The notes below the pieces were generated by a model, which did not search any database, was not told the origin of the DNA, and saw only the letters and a list, made by a program, of their open reading frames with translations. From Fragum whitleyi (Eukaryota > Mollusca > Bivalvia > Cardiida > Cardiidae), in assembly GCA_948146395.1 (NCBI GenBank), contig OX411558.1:38080850-38144849 (forward strand): a DNA stretch of 64,000 nucleotides, in the 5' to 3' direction. The position numbers were made by a program, and so were the translations under genes. Below, one piece after another: positions 45,491-55,590 of this stretch. Every line of letters begins with the position of its first letter. The stretch's first letter is position 1.

Positions 45491-46492
45491 CCATTCTGGC
45501 TCATGGACTAATTGTGTATCATTACTTTTTTCACTAATTTTACACACAGAAAAATATATTAATATCCAGTATTATTATATACTTTGATATTGTCTCTATG
45601 TATTTGAACGGGAGGAAAGTGTGCAATATTTTTTGATATTGCATACTTTGATATTGCACTAAGATTATTTTCACGTGCATAAATGGACTGAACTATTTTC
45701 TGGTTGTTACCTCGCCATAAGTCAACATAAAATCACATTATCAACGTAAAATTTTCGCGTTCAATATTCAAGAAATAGTTTTGTCAGAGTAAAGAAATAC
45801 GTTACAAGTTCTTTGAATGCCTAAAGGTCAATACATCATTGTTTGTATTCATCTATTTGAAAACATTTTCCGAGAAATGAACCACTTCATCCCCCCCCCC
45901 TTCCGTCTTTCCTCAAAGGCCATCCTCTCAAATTTTTCCAAATCACTGTTTTTGTTTCTCCTTTATCTATGTTATTGTAAAACTCTTTCAAAACTAATTC
46001 ATGCCTATTCCTTTGTGTATATCATAATTCTAGTATCTTTCTCTCTTCCTCCCTATCTTTCTCTTTTATATTGTCTGTCACTCCGTCCTGACCTTACTAT
46101 CGCTAGTCTTGTCCGATAGCAAGTACGCCTATTTAGTCAGTTCTGGAACTTGCAACTGGTAAGAATAACAAATGAACAAGTTTTTTATATATATCTATTT
46201 CATTTTTATTCAAGTAAGTCGAAATCAACGCGTATTAAAAATCGAAAATGCGAATCGACACAAAAATGTCCGCTGTCTTTTTTGTTTACACTGTTACTTC
46301 ATAGCAACGGATGTATTCATCCGAACGTAAAAATATAACGGAAAGGATTTTGCAGGAAAAGGTCTATTGCGTAACTGTTATTAAAAAGCGGTTTATATTA
46401 AAACAAAAAATCGTCATTGAAGTATAGGTGATGTAAAAAACGATTAAATAAGAAGTGAACGTCGTCCAACAATATCAAAGTATACAATAAAA
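45491..46492. other. No gene seen
   Basis: It includes one more ATACGTTAC at 45798, a C10 run near 45891 and a pyrimidine-rich stretch 45900-46110. The 100-codon frame there (45817-46119) is low-complexity. Confidence 0.5.
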
Positions 46493-46623
46493 AGGTTATT
46501 GAATTTATATGGGAATATATTGTGTCGGACTCGTTCTTTTGGCGTAGTTGCCCTCGCAAGCTCGTGCACTCTGCCAAAAGAACTCGTCCAACACAATATA
46601 TTCCCATATAAATTCAATAACCT
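46493..46623. repeat. Hairpin element FB4, nearly perfect
   Basis: Arms of about 50 nt (46493-46542 and 46573-46623) match almost exactly: AGGTTATTGAATTTATATGG, TATATTGTGTCGGACTCG and their inverses. The loop has CCTCGCAAGCTCG. Near identity of the arms implies a young or maintained hairpin. Confidence 0.9.
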
Positions 46624-46780
46624 ATAATATTTTAATTAATTATCATCCAGAAGAGGGTAAATAAAACTAATTTTCTGATTTTGTGATCGTGTTAATGGAT
46701 ATTCATAAATAAAGTTTTTATGACATAAAATCGCTTATATAATATGTAGAAAATGTATTCTCCCCCTGAACCGTGACCAT

Positions 46781-46788
<8 letters not shown>

Positions 46789-46827
<39 letters not shown>
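46789..46827 (+). repeat. A39 homopolymer
   Basis: Thirty-nine A followed by CACACACAAACG. It may be a retroposon tail, though no retroposon body is recognised beside it. Confidence 0.85.
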
Positions 46828-46828
<1 letters not shown>

Positions 46829-46879
46829 ACACACAAACGAATCGCGTAATTCATATTATTGCATAAAATGTACGTTTTC

Positions 46880-47340
46880 GGGTCCTTATGGGTAAACGTT
46901 AACGGACAATACCCGGGCGTTAACGGGAGAAAACGTGGATTAATCAGTAAATTCACGCACCGTTATCGCCCCGGTTTCACAGACCCCGATTTCCAAAATA
47001 ATCGTAGTGCTTCGGGAGAACGCATTTTCTCCGATTTACCACGAATACGATCCGTTTATCTCCGATCATCCTTGTAAGGGGCGTATTTGAAGACATACAT
47101 GCTGTGTGTTCCCGACGGGCTGCGATGCGGTACGATTTACTACGCTTTTGCCCCGATTTTGTACCGAAGTATCCCGAGTTTAGGAGCCGAGTTACTACGA
47201 AACAGTACGTTCTAGACCGATTATCCCGATTTCTTACTACGATGGACTACGATGAACAAAGATATACTGCGACATACGCCGACAGTTCCGGATCGACTAA
47301 GAGTTTCAAATCTTTTTTCATGATTATGCCCCGATTTTCG
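46880..47340. repeat. CpG-dense degenerate array, left block
   Basis: It is far richer in CG than the surroundings, with recurring CCCGATTT, CCGATT, TACTACGA and TACGATC words in the sense CCGATT. Reading frames stay open here because TA-rich stops are scarce, not because of coding. The mirror block is at 47735-48180. Confidence 0.6.
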
Positions 47341-47734
47341 TACACTGGGTAAAATATTCCGTGATTTAACAGCAAATAAAAATCAGTTATCATATGGATA
47401 TTAGAGTGACAACATGCCAACAACAACAGACGACGTAATAATTGTAATCTCGTGTTACCTCTATATTCAACTTAATGAAAGGGAAAATGCTCCAGCTGAA
47501 AAGAGTCTTGAAGAGCTTGATTATGAAAAACGCCAGATACAGCCTAAGCATAGGAAATAAAGGCGATGGTGGGTGCGGCCTTGGATTACCAAAGAGAGGA
47601 GGCAACACACTGGACAATTTCATCAGCTATTGCAGCGTGAATTACCTGCCCATAACCACCAATCAAAGTATAGGGAAGCATCTCGTTCAAAGGTTTTGAA
47701 GTGATGAATTGTTTACAAAGTTGATTCGCCTTTT

Positions 47735-48180
47735 CTTACTCCTCGGAAATCGGGGTACTTCGTAGTACTACGGGATAATATCTTAGTAGTTCGTAGTTAT
47801 TCGGTGTAGGTCGGTGTAGCTCGGGTTGCTAGTCGCGTAACTCGTCGTACTTCACCGACGAGAAACGGGAGTTACTCGTATGACATCGGCGTTATTCGGG
47901 GTTCATCGACGAGGTAGGTACGCCGAAATAGGACCGATTCTGTTGCCGAATAACGCCGATTTGCTTACTACAAACAACGACGACTTAGTACGAGGTACAC
48001 CGAGGTGCGCCGATTTCGGCACGATTTTCGAAATCGGGAGAAAAATTTGCGCATGTTTACATTTTTGTCCCGATTTATTTTTGATCCCGAATTGATGCCG
48101 ATTTGAGTCAGGAGGCACTACGACTCTCCCGAAGCTAGCCGAATTCGCGCCGATTTTGAAATTTTCGAATCGGGCACAGC
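47735..48180. repeat. CpG-dense degenerate array, right block
   Basis: At first the words are in the inverse sense (AAATCGGGGTACTTCGTAGT, GTCGGTGTAGCTCGGG), then mixed (GCCGATTTCGGCACGATTTT, AAATCGGGAG). With the left block it could form long imperfect arms. The 114-codon minus frame at 47903-48247 is a by-product of composition. Confidence 0.6.
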
Positions 48181-48594
48181 TTATACATTTCAATGATACT
48201 AATCTTTTTTCTGAAACATTTATTTTGGCTTCAAAAATATAAATCAATGCATTTTATTAATAATACGTCAAAGGATCGATTTTGACAATTATACATAATG
48301 ATAAGTAACATGTATCGAAAAATCATTCATGGTAAACGTTAATTCAGAGCGTAACTTAAAGCATTGATCAAATTCCCGCGTTAAATTTTGTGACGTCACG
48401 AACCTACCAAGCAATGGCGGTGTAAACAAAAGTGATGGTGCAATTCATGATGCTATTAAGCCGGCGTTTTCGTAGGTTTGTGGCTTGTTTTGAAGCGATC
48501 CTATGAATTATTTCGCAATCCCGGCTGAATAATTACTCTAGCCTGTCTTTTTATGCAATAATAGTATCAATTCACGTTTTTTCTCGCGTCCATT

Positions 48595-48666
48595 GCAGAG
48601 ACCCCCAAAATGCATTAACGCCCTCGTGCTACTCACTCGGGCGTCAAAACATTTTTTGAGTCTCTG
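48595..48666. repeat. Short inverted repeat
   Basis: GCAGAGACCCCCAAAATGC and CATTTTTTGAGTCTCTGC are inverse around an ACGCCCTCGTG...GGGCGT inner dyad. It is a possible small foldback element. Confidence 0.6.
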
Positions 48667-49079
48667 CAAATTTAACGCCCTCATAAATGTGAATCAACCC
48701 TAAATTAGCACAAAAATGACAAAGTAGGGCGTATTTTTTAACACAGTATTTGAACGACATCTCATTCTATACTAATATGCCAATTTCAATTAAACTTTGC
48801 CAGAAAGTTCCTTGTGTGACCATTTAAAACATTGTACGCGAAAATTTTATTGGCCTATACTTTTGGCGTAGCAGGGTGGTGCTTTTTTCACTTTGAAATC
48901 TTTCAACCCTCCTTAAATACTAGGCAAATTTCAAATAAATTGTACCAAGTTCCCCTTTGATCTTTGTTTCAAAATCGTTCGTGAAATTATGGCTGGTCTG
49001 TTGATATTGGCGTAACAGGGTGTGGCCTTTTTATGATCCCGTTTCGATAGACCGGGGCACATTGTTTTGCTCTGTCTAT

Positions 49080-49570
49080 TTGTTTATTAGTCCGTTTGTC
49101 CCCCTAATTTAATATTGGCCAAGAATTTGACCGGTAAGTGATAAGATACTTCATTTTTCATATTTACAATGCTTATAACATGGCCTTTCTGTAGGAAACA
49201 TATTCAAGGTCATTCAATGTCATTTTCAAGGTCAATTATGTGTAAAAATATAATTTTTACAAAGGCCCTAACTTGTAAAAGTTTCTTAAAGTGATAGAGA
49301 CTTTATCCTTTCATTGTGTATTGTTTGTGACAAGTCCTTTCCGTAAGTACCAGTTTAAAGGTGACAGGTCACGAACAAGGTAATATTTTCAAGGTCACTT
49401 TAATTCAACAAAAACACAATATAATTGGAAAATTTTTTCACTACAAAGAAATAGCGAATTTATATCTTACTTGATTAAAAAGACCTCTCTGTTGGTGCCA
49501 ACTTCAAGGTCACAAGTCAAGGTCATATACGATTAGAATTAAAAGTATACATTGGCCATTTCTTTTCATT
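49080..49570 (+). repeat. AAGGTCA-rich tandem repeat
   Basis: Three loose units of about 150 bp contain TCAAGGTCATTTTCAAGGTC, GGTGACAGGTCACGAAC and CTTCAAGGTCACAAGTC. This type of repeat is familiar to me from mollusc genomes. The word equals a nuclear-receptor half site, most likely by chance. Confidence 0.6.
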
Positions 49571-49619
49571 GGTAAGTGACTAACACTATTTTTTCAACAG
49601 TCGCTTCTATTCTCTACCA

Positions 49620-49714
49620 TTCTAGGCTCTACTTATTCTAAAATATCAAATTAGCAGATTAGGACAAATTTGAAATTTGGTCAAGTGGGATCAAAAACTA
49701 GGTCAGAAGGTCAA

Positions 49715-49755
<41 letters not shown>

Positions 49756-50215
49756 ATGTAGACACTCTAGATTCCATTTTGATGCCAAATTAACCTGAAC
49801 ATTCGTCAGATTGATTGTCATGATGAACTCTCGATCAAGTTCGAAATTAGGTCAAGTGGGGTCAAAAACTATGGCATGAGGCCAAATTTTAGTAAAACCT
49901 CGCAGACACTGTAGAGGCCACATTTTTTGCTCTTTCAATCTGGAAATTGGTCAGATTAATTGTCTTGGTGATATATCTTGGTCAAGTTGGTCAAGTTCGA
50001 AATTTGGTCAAAATGGGTTAAGAATGAGGTCAAAAGGTCAAGTATAAGAAAAACCTCACAGGCACATTTGATGTCATATGTTTTGCTCAATCAATCTGAA
50101 AATTTGTCAAATTTATTGATTTTAATAAGATCGTAGAATAAATATATTGTTTTGACAACATCTTAGACAGTAAACTCGTGAGAGCGATTTAGGGTCACTG
50201 TGGTCCTCTTGTTTA
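49620..50215 (+). repeat. About 165-bp tandem repeat, three units
   Basis: Units are marked by GTCAAGTGGGATCAAAAACT (about 49681), GTCAAGTGGGGTCAAAAACT (49853) and GTCAAAATGGGTTAAGAATG (50012). Each is followed by an AAAACCTC(G/A)CAG(A/G)CAC phrase. The array ends GGTCACTGTGGTCCTCTTG, an ending I associate with dispersed mollusc repeats. An A35 run sits at 49720-49754 in the first unit. Confidence 0.75.
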
Positions 50216-50534
50216 TACTGTGACATCCTTCAGTATACCGGGCTTATTGTGTGACGATTCGCCATATTGTTTATTAGGCTGGCCTTTCAACCATAGGGCA
50301 TTTATGTATTCGATCTTTTCTTCAGGTAGCCCATCCGTAAAGAAAAAAAGAAAAGAAATGAAATCGGCTCGACGTTGGGAAACTTCTCTAAGACACAGTT
50401 ATACATCGGTTTAACCCTTTCCTGTTTTACAAAATGTTGGACCTGTCCAAATTCAAAGGTTTTGCGGACGGAAATTTAAAGTGGATTTAATTTGAAAAAT
50501 AACCATTCGGTAGGGTAGAAAATAGTGTGGAAAA

Positions 50535-50567
50535 AGAAGAAATTGCTTGTCAGAAGCAATTTCTTCT
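50535..50567. repeat. Perfect 14-bp stem, 5-nt loop
   Basis: AGAAGAAATTGCTT and its exact inverse enclose GTCAG. It is too short to be a pre-miRNA as it stands. The flanks (GTGTGG / GTCAC) do not clearly extend the stem. Confidence 0.7.
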
Positions 50568-50999
50568 ATTGTCACAATGTTTTCTCAATCATAAAATCAC
50601 AGGCACGTAAAAAGCAGGGATTAAACAGCATTTCCGGGGTTTTGCGTCAGCGTCGTGGCAGTGCTGAAATATCGTAAGTGCCTCTGCAAGGTAAAGGTAC
50701 TTACGACATTTAAGAGCTGTAATGATGTCACCGGTGACGAAATTGTTTCGTCATTATATTATGCTAACGCTTTAGAAAGAAAAATATATCACCGAGTTTA
50801 CTCGAGTTATGCCGATCTCAAAATGTTTGACAAGGGATGGACCGCCTTCACAAAAAAATATTTTTCTCGGGAATTTGAGGAGTTCAGCCAAATTTGGCAG
50901 GAATAATACGCTTCAAGAAATTCAAAATCAGTTTATTCAGTTGAAAACATTGCTTTAACAGGTTTGATAAATAATTATGTTCCTAATGTAGATCAGGTC

Positions 51000-51195
51000 A
51001 ACTCAGTCAAGCTCGATCAAATGATCGAGTTTAGTCGGCGTGTGTAATCGGAATGGGTAATGAGTGGAAGGAAGGGGCGATGGTGTTTGGTCGGCTTCGA
51101 CCGGGCTTCCTACCCGAACATGTTCGACATGTCAAAAATACTCGAATACGATCGAGCAGAAATATGATCGAGAAGCGTACTGGAACACGTCGCGC
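51000..51195. repeat. GATCG-rich block 1
   Basis: Dense GATCGAG, TCGGCTTCGACCGGG and TCGAATACGATCGAGC words. It ends with CACGTCGCGCACGCTAATGC, whose inverse is at 52015-52035. Confidence 0.55.
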
Positions 51196-52009
51196 ACGCT
51201 AATGCTTAAAACATTTTGTAACATCGATTTGCCATTTAGACGTTATTACATCATATTTTTCGGAAGCGCTTCTTGTTTATCGCATGTACATTTTGTCATG
51301 CATATTTTATTTCAATTACTATATAAATTATATTCCGAATGAGACAGAATTAACCTTTTTCTGCTGGAAGCATTTTTTCTATCAATCGGCTTTAATCATT
51401 TTTGTCTTGGATTGCTGAAAAAAGCACAAAGCTCAATGTAAAAACATTAGACGTTAAAAAATGATACGTTTGTGAAAAGCATGTCCACACAGCCAAGTCT
51501 GAATATTTTTTATATTTTTAAGCGTATCTGTACGAAACATGTCCTTGTGATTTAACGAAAAAATAATATTTCAAAAATGTAGAATGATTTATGATATTCA
51601 TTTTGATTATGAAATGCGCCAGAGAAGGATTTTAAAGAGGGGCTATATAATTTGCGTATGTAAGGAATTGTGTTCACACATATTTTCTTTCTTTATTTTG
51701 TTGAAGTAGTATCTTTTTTGGCCTTATTTACGAAAACAAGTAACATTTTTATAATCTAATGTCAGAAAAATTCATATTTTATTTATAAAGATATTGAGAA
51801 AACTTAATTTGTTACGTTTTACAGACGTAATTTAAGAGTTTTGGTGACAAAGAAACTAAGTTAAACGGGAATTTGATTTTCCTCAATTCACCTACCAAAT
51901 TTACTTGAGGTCCTTCAGGTTCATTTGGTATAAAGAACATAGAAATTTACCAACAATTTTTGAAAAAAAAAAATTCAGATGGAAGTTAACGGGAGTCCTG
52001 CATTTTCAA

Positions 52010-52135
52010 ATGTTAAGCATTACCGTGCGCGACGTCGAAGCGATCATGTATCGATCGGGCGCAAGATCGAGCTGGTCTTGAAATAATCGTGTACAGATCA
52101 AGTGTAATCGGGGTGATATCTTTTACCCGACATGT
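52010..52135. repeat. GATCG-rich block 2, inverse of block 1
   Basis: GCATTACCGTGCGCGACGTC and GATCGGGCGCAAGATCGAGC mirror block 1 about 0.8 kb away, so the pair could be arms of one element. Confidence 0.55.
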
Positions 52136-52164
52136 ACATGATCATTCTCACCTGTACTAGAATT

Positions 52165-52563
52165 AAAGATAAACAAGTTGTGAAATTGGCAAGAATGAAT
52201 GACTTTGAAATGAAATTGGAGATTGTGTTGAACGAGTTTTCGGTGACATTACAGAGATGTTATGTTCATCCTGAACAAAATTAGCGATATTTTTTACCCC
52301 CCTTTAATAAAATAAGTATACAAGTTCTGAATAGCTAGCCATATCTTCAAAAACCAGTAAGACGCTAAAGATTTAAGTAATGTCAGTGAAATCGCTATGA
52401 TTTTCTATTAATTTTCATTTGAATGTAGCTGTTGGTGGTATATTTTTAGTAGTTTGGGAGCGGTTTGAGTGAGTGCTAGGAAAGAATGAATGGAGCGCTG
52501 AGTGAGCGATTTAAAGTGGTTTCGATTGAGATGAATGTCAATTTCACGATGTTATTAACTGTA
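52165..52563 (+). mobile_element. MITE1 copy L (subfamily A), inserted in GATCG-rich DNA
   Basis: The left end is eroded (AAACAAGTTGTGAAATTGGC) and the right end perfect (TTCACGATGTTATTAACTG). GATCG-rich sequence lies on both sides (to 52135 and from 52568), so the insertion split an array. Confidence 0.85.
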
Positions 52564-52567
52564 TTCC

Positions 52568-52675
52568 CGACCTCATCCCGATCAAGTCGCACTGATACAC
52601 GACCTACTCGACTATTCTCGATCACTTTTTAGAAAGCGGTCGAGCAATCGGGAACCTTCGGCAGTTCTACGGAAT
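52568..52675. repeat. GATCG-rich block 3
   Basis: CCCGACCTCATCCCGATC, CCTACTCGACTATTCTCG and GCGGTCGAGCAATCGGG. It continues into family Z copy Z4. Confidence 0.55.
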
Positions 52676-53746
52676 AGACCTCGGGAATAATACGGGCGCA
52701 GCCATGAAAGCGCGCCATTTGGCACGTGGGGTTTATATGACGTCACAATTAACAAAACCAACGAAAGAATAAAAGCGGGCATATTGTAATTTGATAACAA
52801 AACGTTTTGTCATCAAATTTTAAAGATCTCCACTAACATTCGAAAAAAAAAAAATAACATGTTTTTCTTCAAGAATATTAAATAACCGAATTACCACGAT
52901 AACTTAAGGAAGCAATGGACACTTGGCGTCATTTTTTCTGCCCAATGAATTTTTTTCTTGGTCACATATGTTGTAGATTAACATTGCGTAGTCATTAAAT
53001 CAAAATTTGAAGGTACCTTTCCACGCTCGTTTTCATGCCAGAGTTATCTGCCCTTGATTGGTTTAGGCCATTTTTCAGTAAAACGGTTTTATTCGTTTTA
53101 GGTCTAGTATAAACCCTTTACTAAGTTATAGCTATAAAACACACACATTTTGATAGACCTTATACATGTGCACAATGGCTATTGACAGAAAATTTCTCTT
53201 TGATCTATTGCATTCGCACGATTTGCTTTCAAAAGTTAAAAGTGCACTAATCTTTTAAATTTTACTAAGTAAAAATGCCACAAAAACCTATTTTTTTAAG
53301 AAATTACCCAATGAATTTTTCTTATTTTCCGATATGTTTATAATCCATATTTTCCTTTATTTGGTAAACAATTCAGCATACCTTTCCTTGCAAATAAGAA
53401 AGTTTTTCGTTATTTTTTTGTTTTCCCCCCTAATCGAATGACGGTTTTAACGCATATTTATTGTTAAATTTAATGATCAAGTCATTCAATTTATATCAAA
53501 TGTTGAAAAGAAGCTTAATTATGAAGTTCTACTATCATTATTCTACGTTATTTTCCATAAGTAGAATTTTACGAAAACCGGTCTTTTTAAACAACGCGCA
53601 AGAAGGGCCGTAAAATAAACGAAAATCCACTTCCGGTTTATAGAGTCGGGGGCCGCTGTCCATCGCCACCTTAATTACCTAAAAACTGACCCAAAATTAC
53701 TACACTTATGACTTTCAAGTTTACGGAAAAGTCCGAGCGATGTTTC
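52650..53746 (-). repeat. Family Z copy Z4
   Basis: On the minus strand it begins CGAAACATCGCTCGGAC and TTTTCCGTAAACTTGAAAG, has AAGTGTAGTAATTTTGGGTC, and ends with TGACGTCA (52738-52745), CACGTG (52723-52728, 9 bp away), GCGCGCTTTCATGGC and CCGAGGTCTATTCCGTAGAA. A near-perfect 28-bp palindrome (TTTGATAACAAAACG / TTTTGTCATCAAA) is at 52790-52817. The interior 52860-53560 is not found in the other copies. Confidence 0.6.
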
Positions 53747-53749
53747 GAA

Positions 53750-53945
53750 TAGCGGTTGAGGAGAAATCGAGTTGGTCGGAAACGATCGTGAAGAACTCTA
53801 GTATAGGTCGGGATGATCGACCTGAAATCAGATGGATGGTGGTCGGAAAAAGATCGGGTAGCAATCGTCTAGAGATCGGCATGGCCGGGAAGGGATCGAG
53901 AAGTGATTGAGTTAGGTCGCGATGATCGAATAGAAATCGGAATGA
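53750..53945. repeat. GATCG-rich block 4
   Basis: Degenerate short repeats on the theme GGTCGGGATGATCG and AAAGATCGGGTAGCAATCG. It lies just outside the Z4 terminus. Confidence 0.6.
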
Positions 53946-54385
53946 ATTTATCAAGTATCTATATAGGGAAAAAAGATGAAAGTATTACTTTAATTGATCA
54001 TAGAGAAAGATCAAAGGAAGTCAATTCGTGTATACATGAATAAATTATACAACACATGTGTTTACAATGTTCAATCTATTGGTTGGTGACCAATGTCGGA
54101 AAAGATGTGTCGCGGATCGAACCTTGGACCTCATTATTGGAAGTCCGACACGCAACTTATTGCTCTTAGACGGAGGAATGGACATGTAAAACGAGTTTCT
54201 GGCCTTAAGGTAAGATACATCTCACAAAAGGACCTGTATATGCAATATCAGCTTAAGACCACGTAAGCCGCTAATGGACATAAACAAATCGCAACGGAAG
54301 CTTATTTTATACGATGTCTTTGTTGGAATGCTCATTAAGCTAAAATATCTCCGGGGTTGACCAGCAAAGACCTCATCTTAAATAT
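53946..54385. other. No gene; SINE head fragment at 54085-54180
   Basis: 54085-54180 carries GCGGATCGAACCTTGGACC, which on the minus strand contains box B GGTTCGATC. The SINE body is missing. The rest is plain AT-rich sequence. Confidence 0.55.
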
Positions 54386-54625
54386 ATATGATCTGTCACG
54401 CGAAAAGAGACCATCTGGGAATTCTATAAAATAGATATTTGAAAAAGATGGATTTTTGAAGTTGAGATTAACTTGAGGTCACCAAAAATTTAAAAAAATA
54501 TGAAGGTACATGCATCATTCTTGATTTAGAAAAACAGCTTAGTGCGAAAAGTTTCTGGCCTAATCAACCTGCGCAGCTCGCACAGTCCGACTGGGACGAC
54601 ACTATACTCTCTACCCATTTTATTT
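54386..54625 (+). mobile_element. MITE3 copy 3, right end eroded
   Basis: ATATGATCTGTCACGCG, AAAAGAGACCATCTGGGAA at the left, and the core CCTGCGCAGCTCGCACAGTC. The right terminal repeat is unrecognisable. Confidence 0.7.
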
Positions 54626-55590
54626 ATAAAAACCAGTAAGAGGGCTTTGGTTTTATTTAAAGTCCCCGTCTGTGTTCGTGAACATTTCCGAGACACAAGA
54701 CAATGATCTTAGACGACTATGTACACAAAAACTAGACGTTTATTCTCAATGAAAAGCTTGAATTCGTCATTCCAATATCCGGTAATGCAAGTACATGTAC
54801 TTATGACGCGATGATCTAAATATAGGCCTAACTTGATGAATATTTATGACCAGCAACACTGCGGACTCCAATTTGAATACCACTCCTATACCGTTCCTGC
54901 ACGTGGACGTATTTCATGAGACCAAAATTCCATTTACATATTTTGCTTTATACAGCAGATCATGCGTTTCACAAAAAATCCGCCGTTTGTGGATTGATTT
55001 GTTTTTTTTCATGTAACTCATCTTTCAAAAGACTATATCAAGAAGGATATTCAAAGAATATTCACGAAAGAGCGATTTTTTCACTCTAAACGCGGACTGT
55101 GGCTTTAAACAGTTTCTATGATACAGTTACAAACTTCAAGAATGATTTTTGCTTCAATATAAGTACTGTGAAGATATTGGTTATTTTTGATTATCATTTA
55201 CTCATAACAAACTGTAAATTTATTTCAAAATATGCAAGTTTCAACCTTTAAATTCGTCAATATTTAGTACGGTGCCTGTTAGTATTTTTGTTCCTTTTTG
55301 TGGAAACATTCTCGGTATTCCCATTTACAATAATTTGTAAGAAACAAAAACAAAATAAAAACTCAAAAGTCATTGCTTTAGACTTTCAATGCTAGGTACC
55401 TATTAAAGAAAAAATGGATTTTTGAAAACAAAAACAATTAAGTCGCTATAATATTTACATTTTTGACATGAAAATATGTATCAATATTTATTATACACGG
55501 CTTATCTGCCCGAGAGACAGACATGTTTTTCGCTCCGCCCCCTTGAAATCTACCCAGCTTTAGCTCGACAAGAAGTAATAATGGCTCCAT
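54626..55590. other. No gene seen
   Basis: AT-rich. No element recognised. Confidence 0.5.

Noticed and set aside
45817..46119. 100-codon frame with hydrophobic runs as a membrane protein
   Set aside because: The hydrophobicity comes from a pyrimidine-rich tract; there is no support for a start or domain.
46859..47352. Two consecutive plus-strand frames as a gene
   Set aside because: They lie in the left CpG-dense block and are low-complexity.
47903..48247. 114-codon minus-strand frame as a gene
   Set aside because: Open only because the CpG-dense array is poor in stop codons; the residues follow the repeat words.
50655..50906. 83-codon frame (VYSSYADLKMFDKGW region) as an exon
   Set aside because: Composition is slightly coding-like, but there is no clear splice site, domain or second exon; left out for lack of support.
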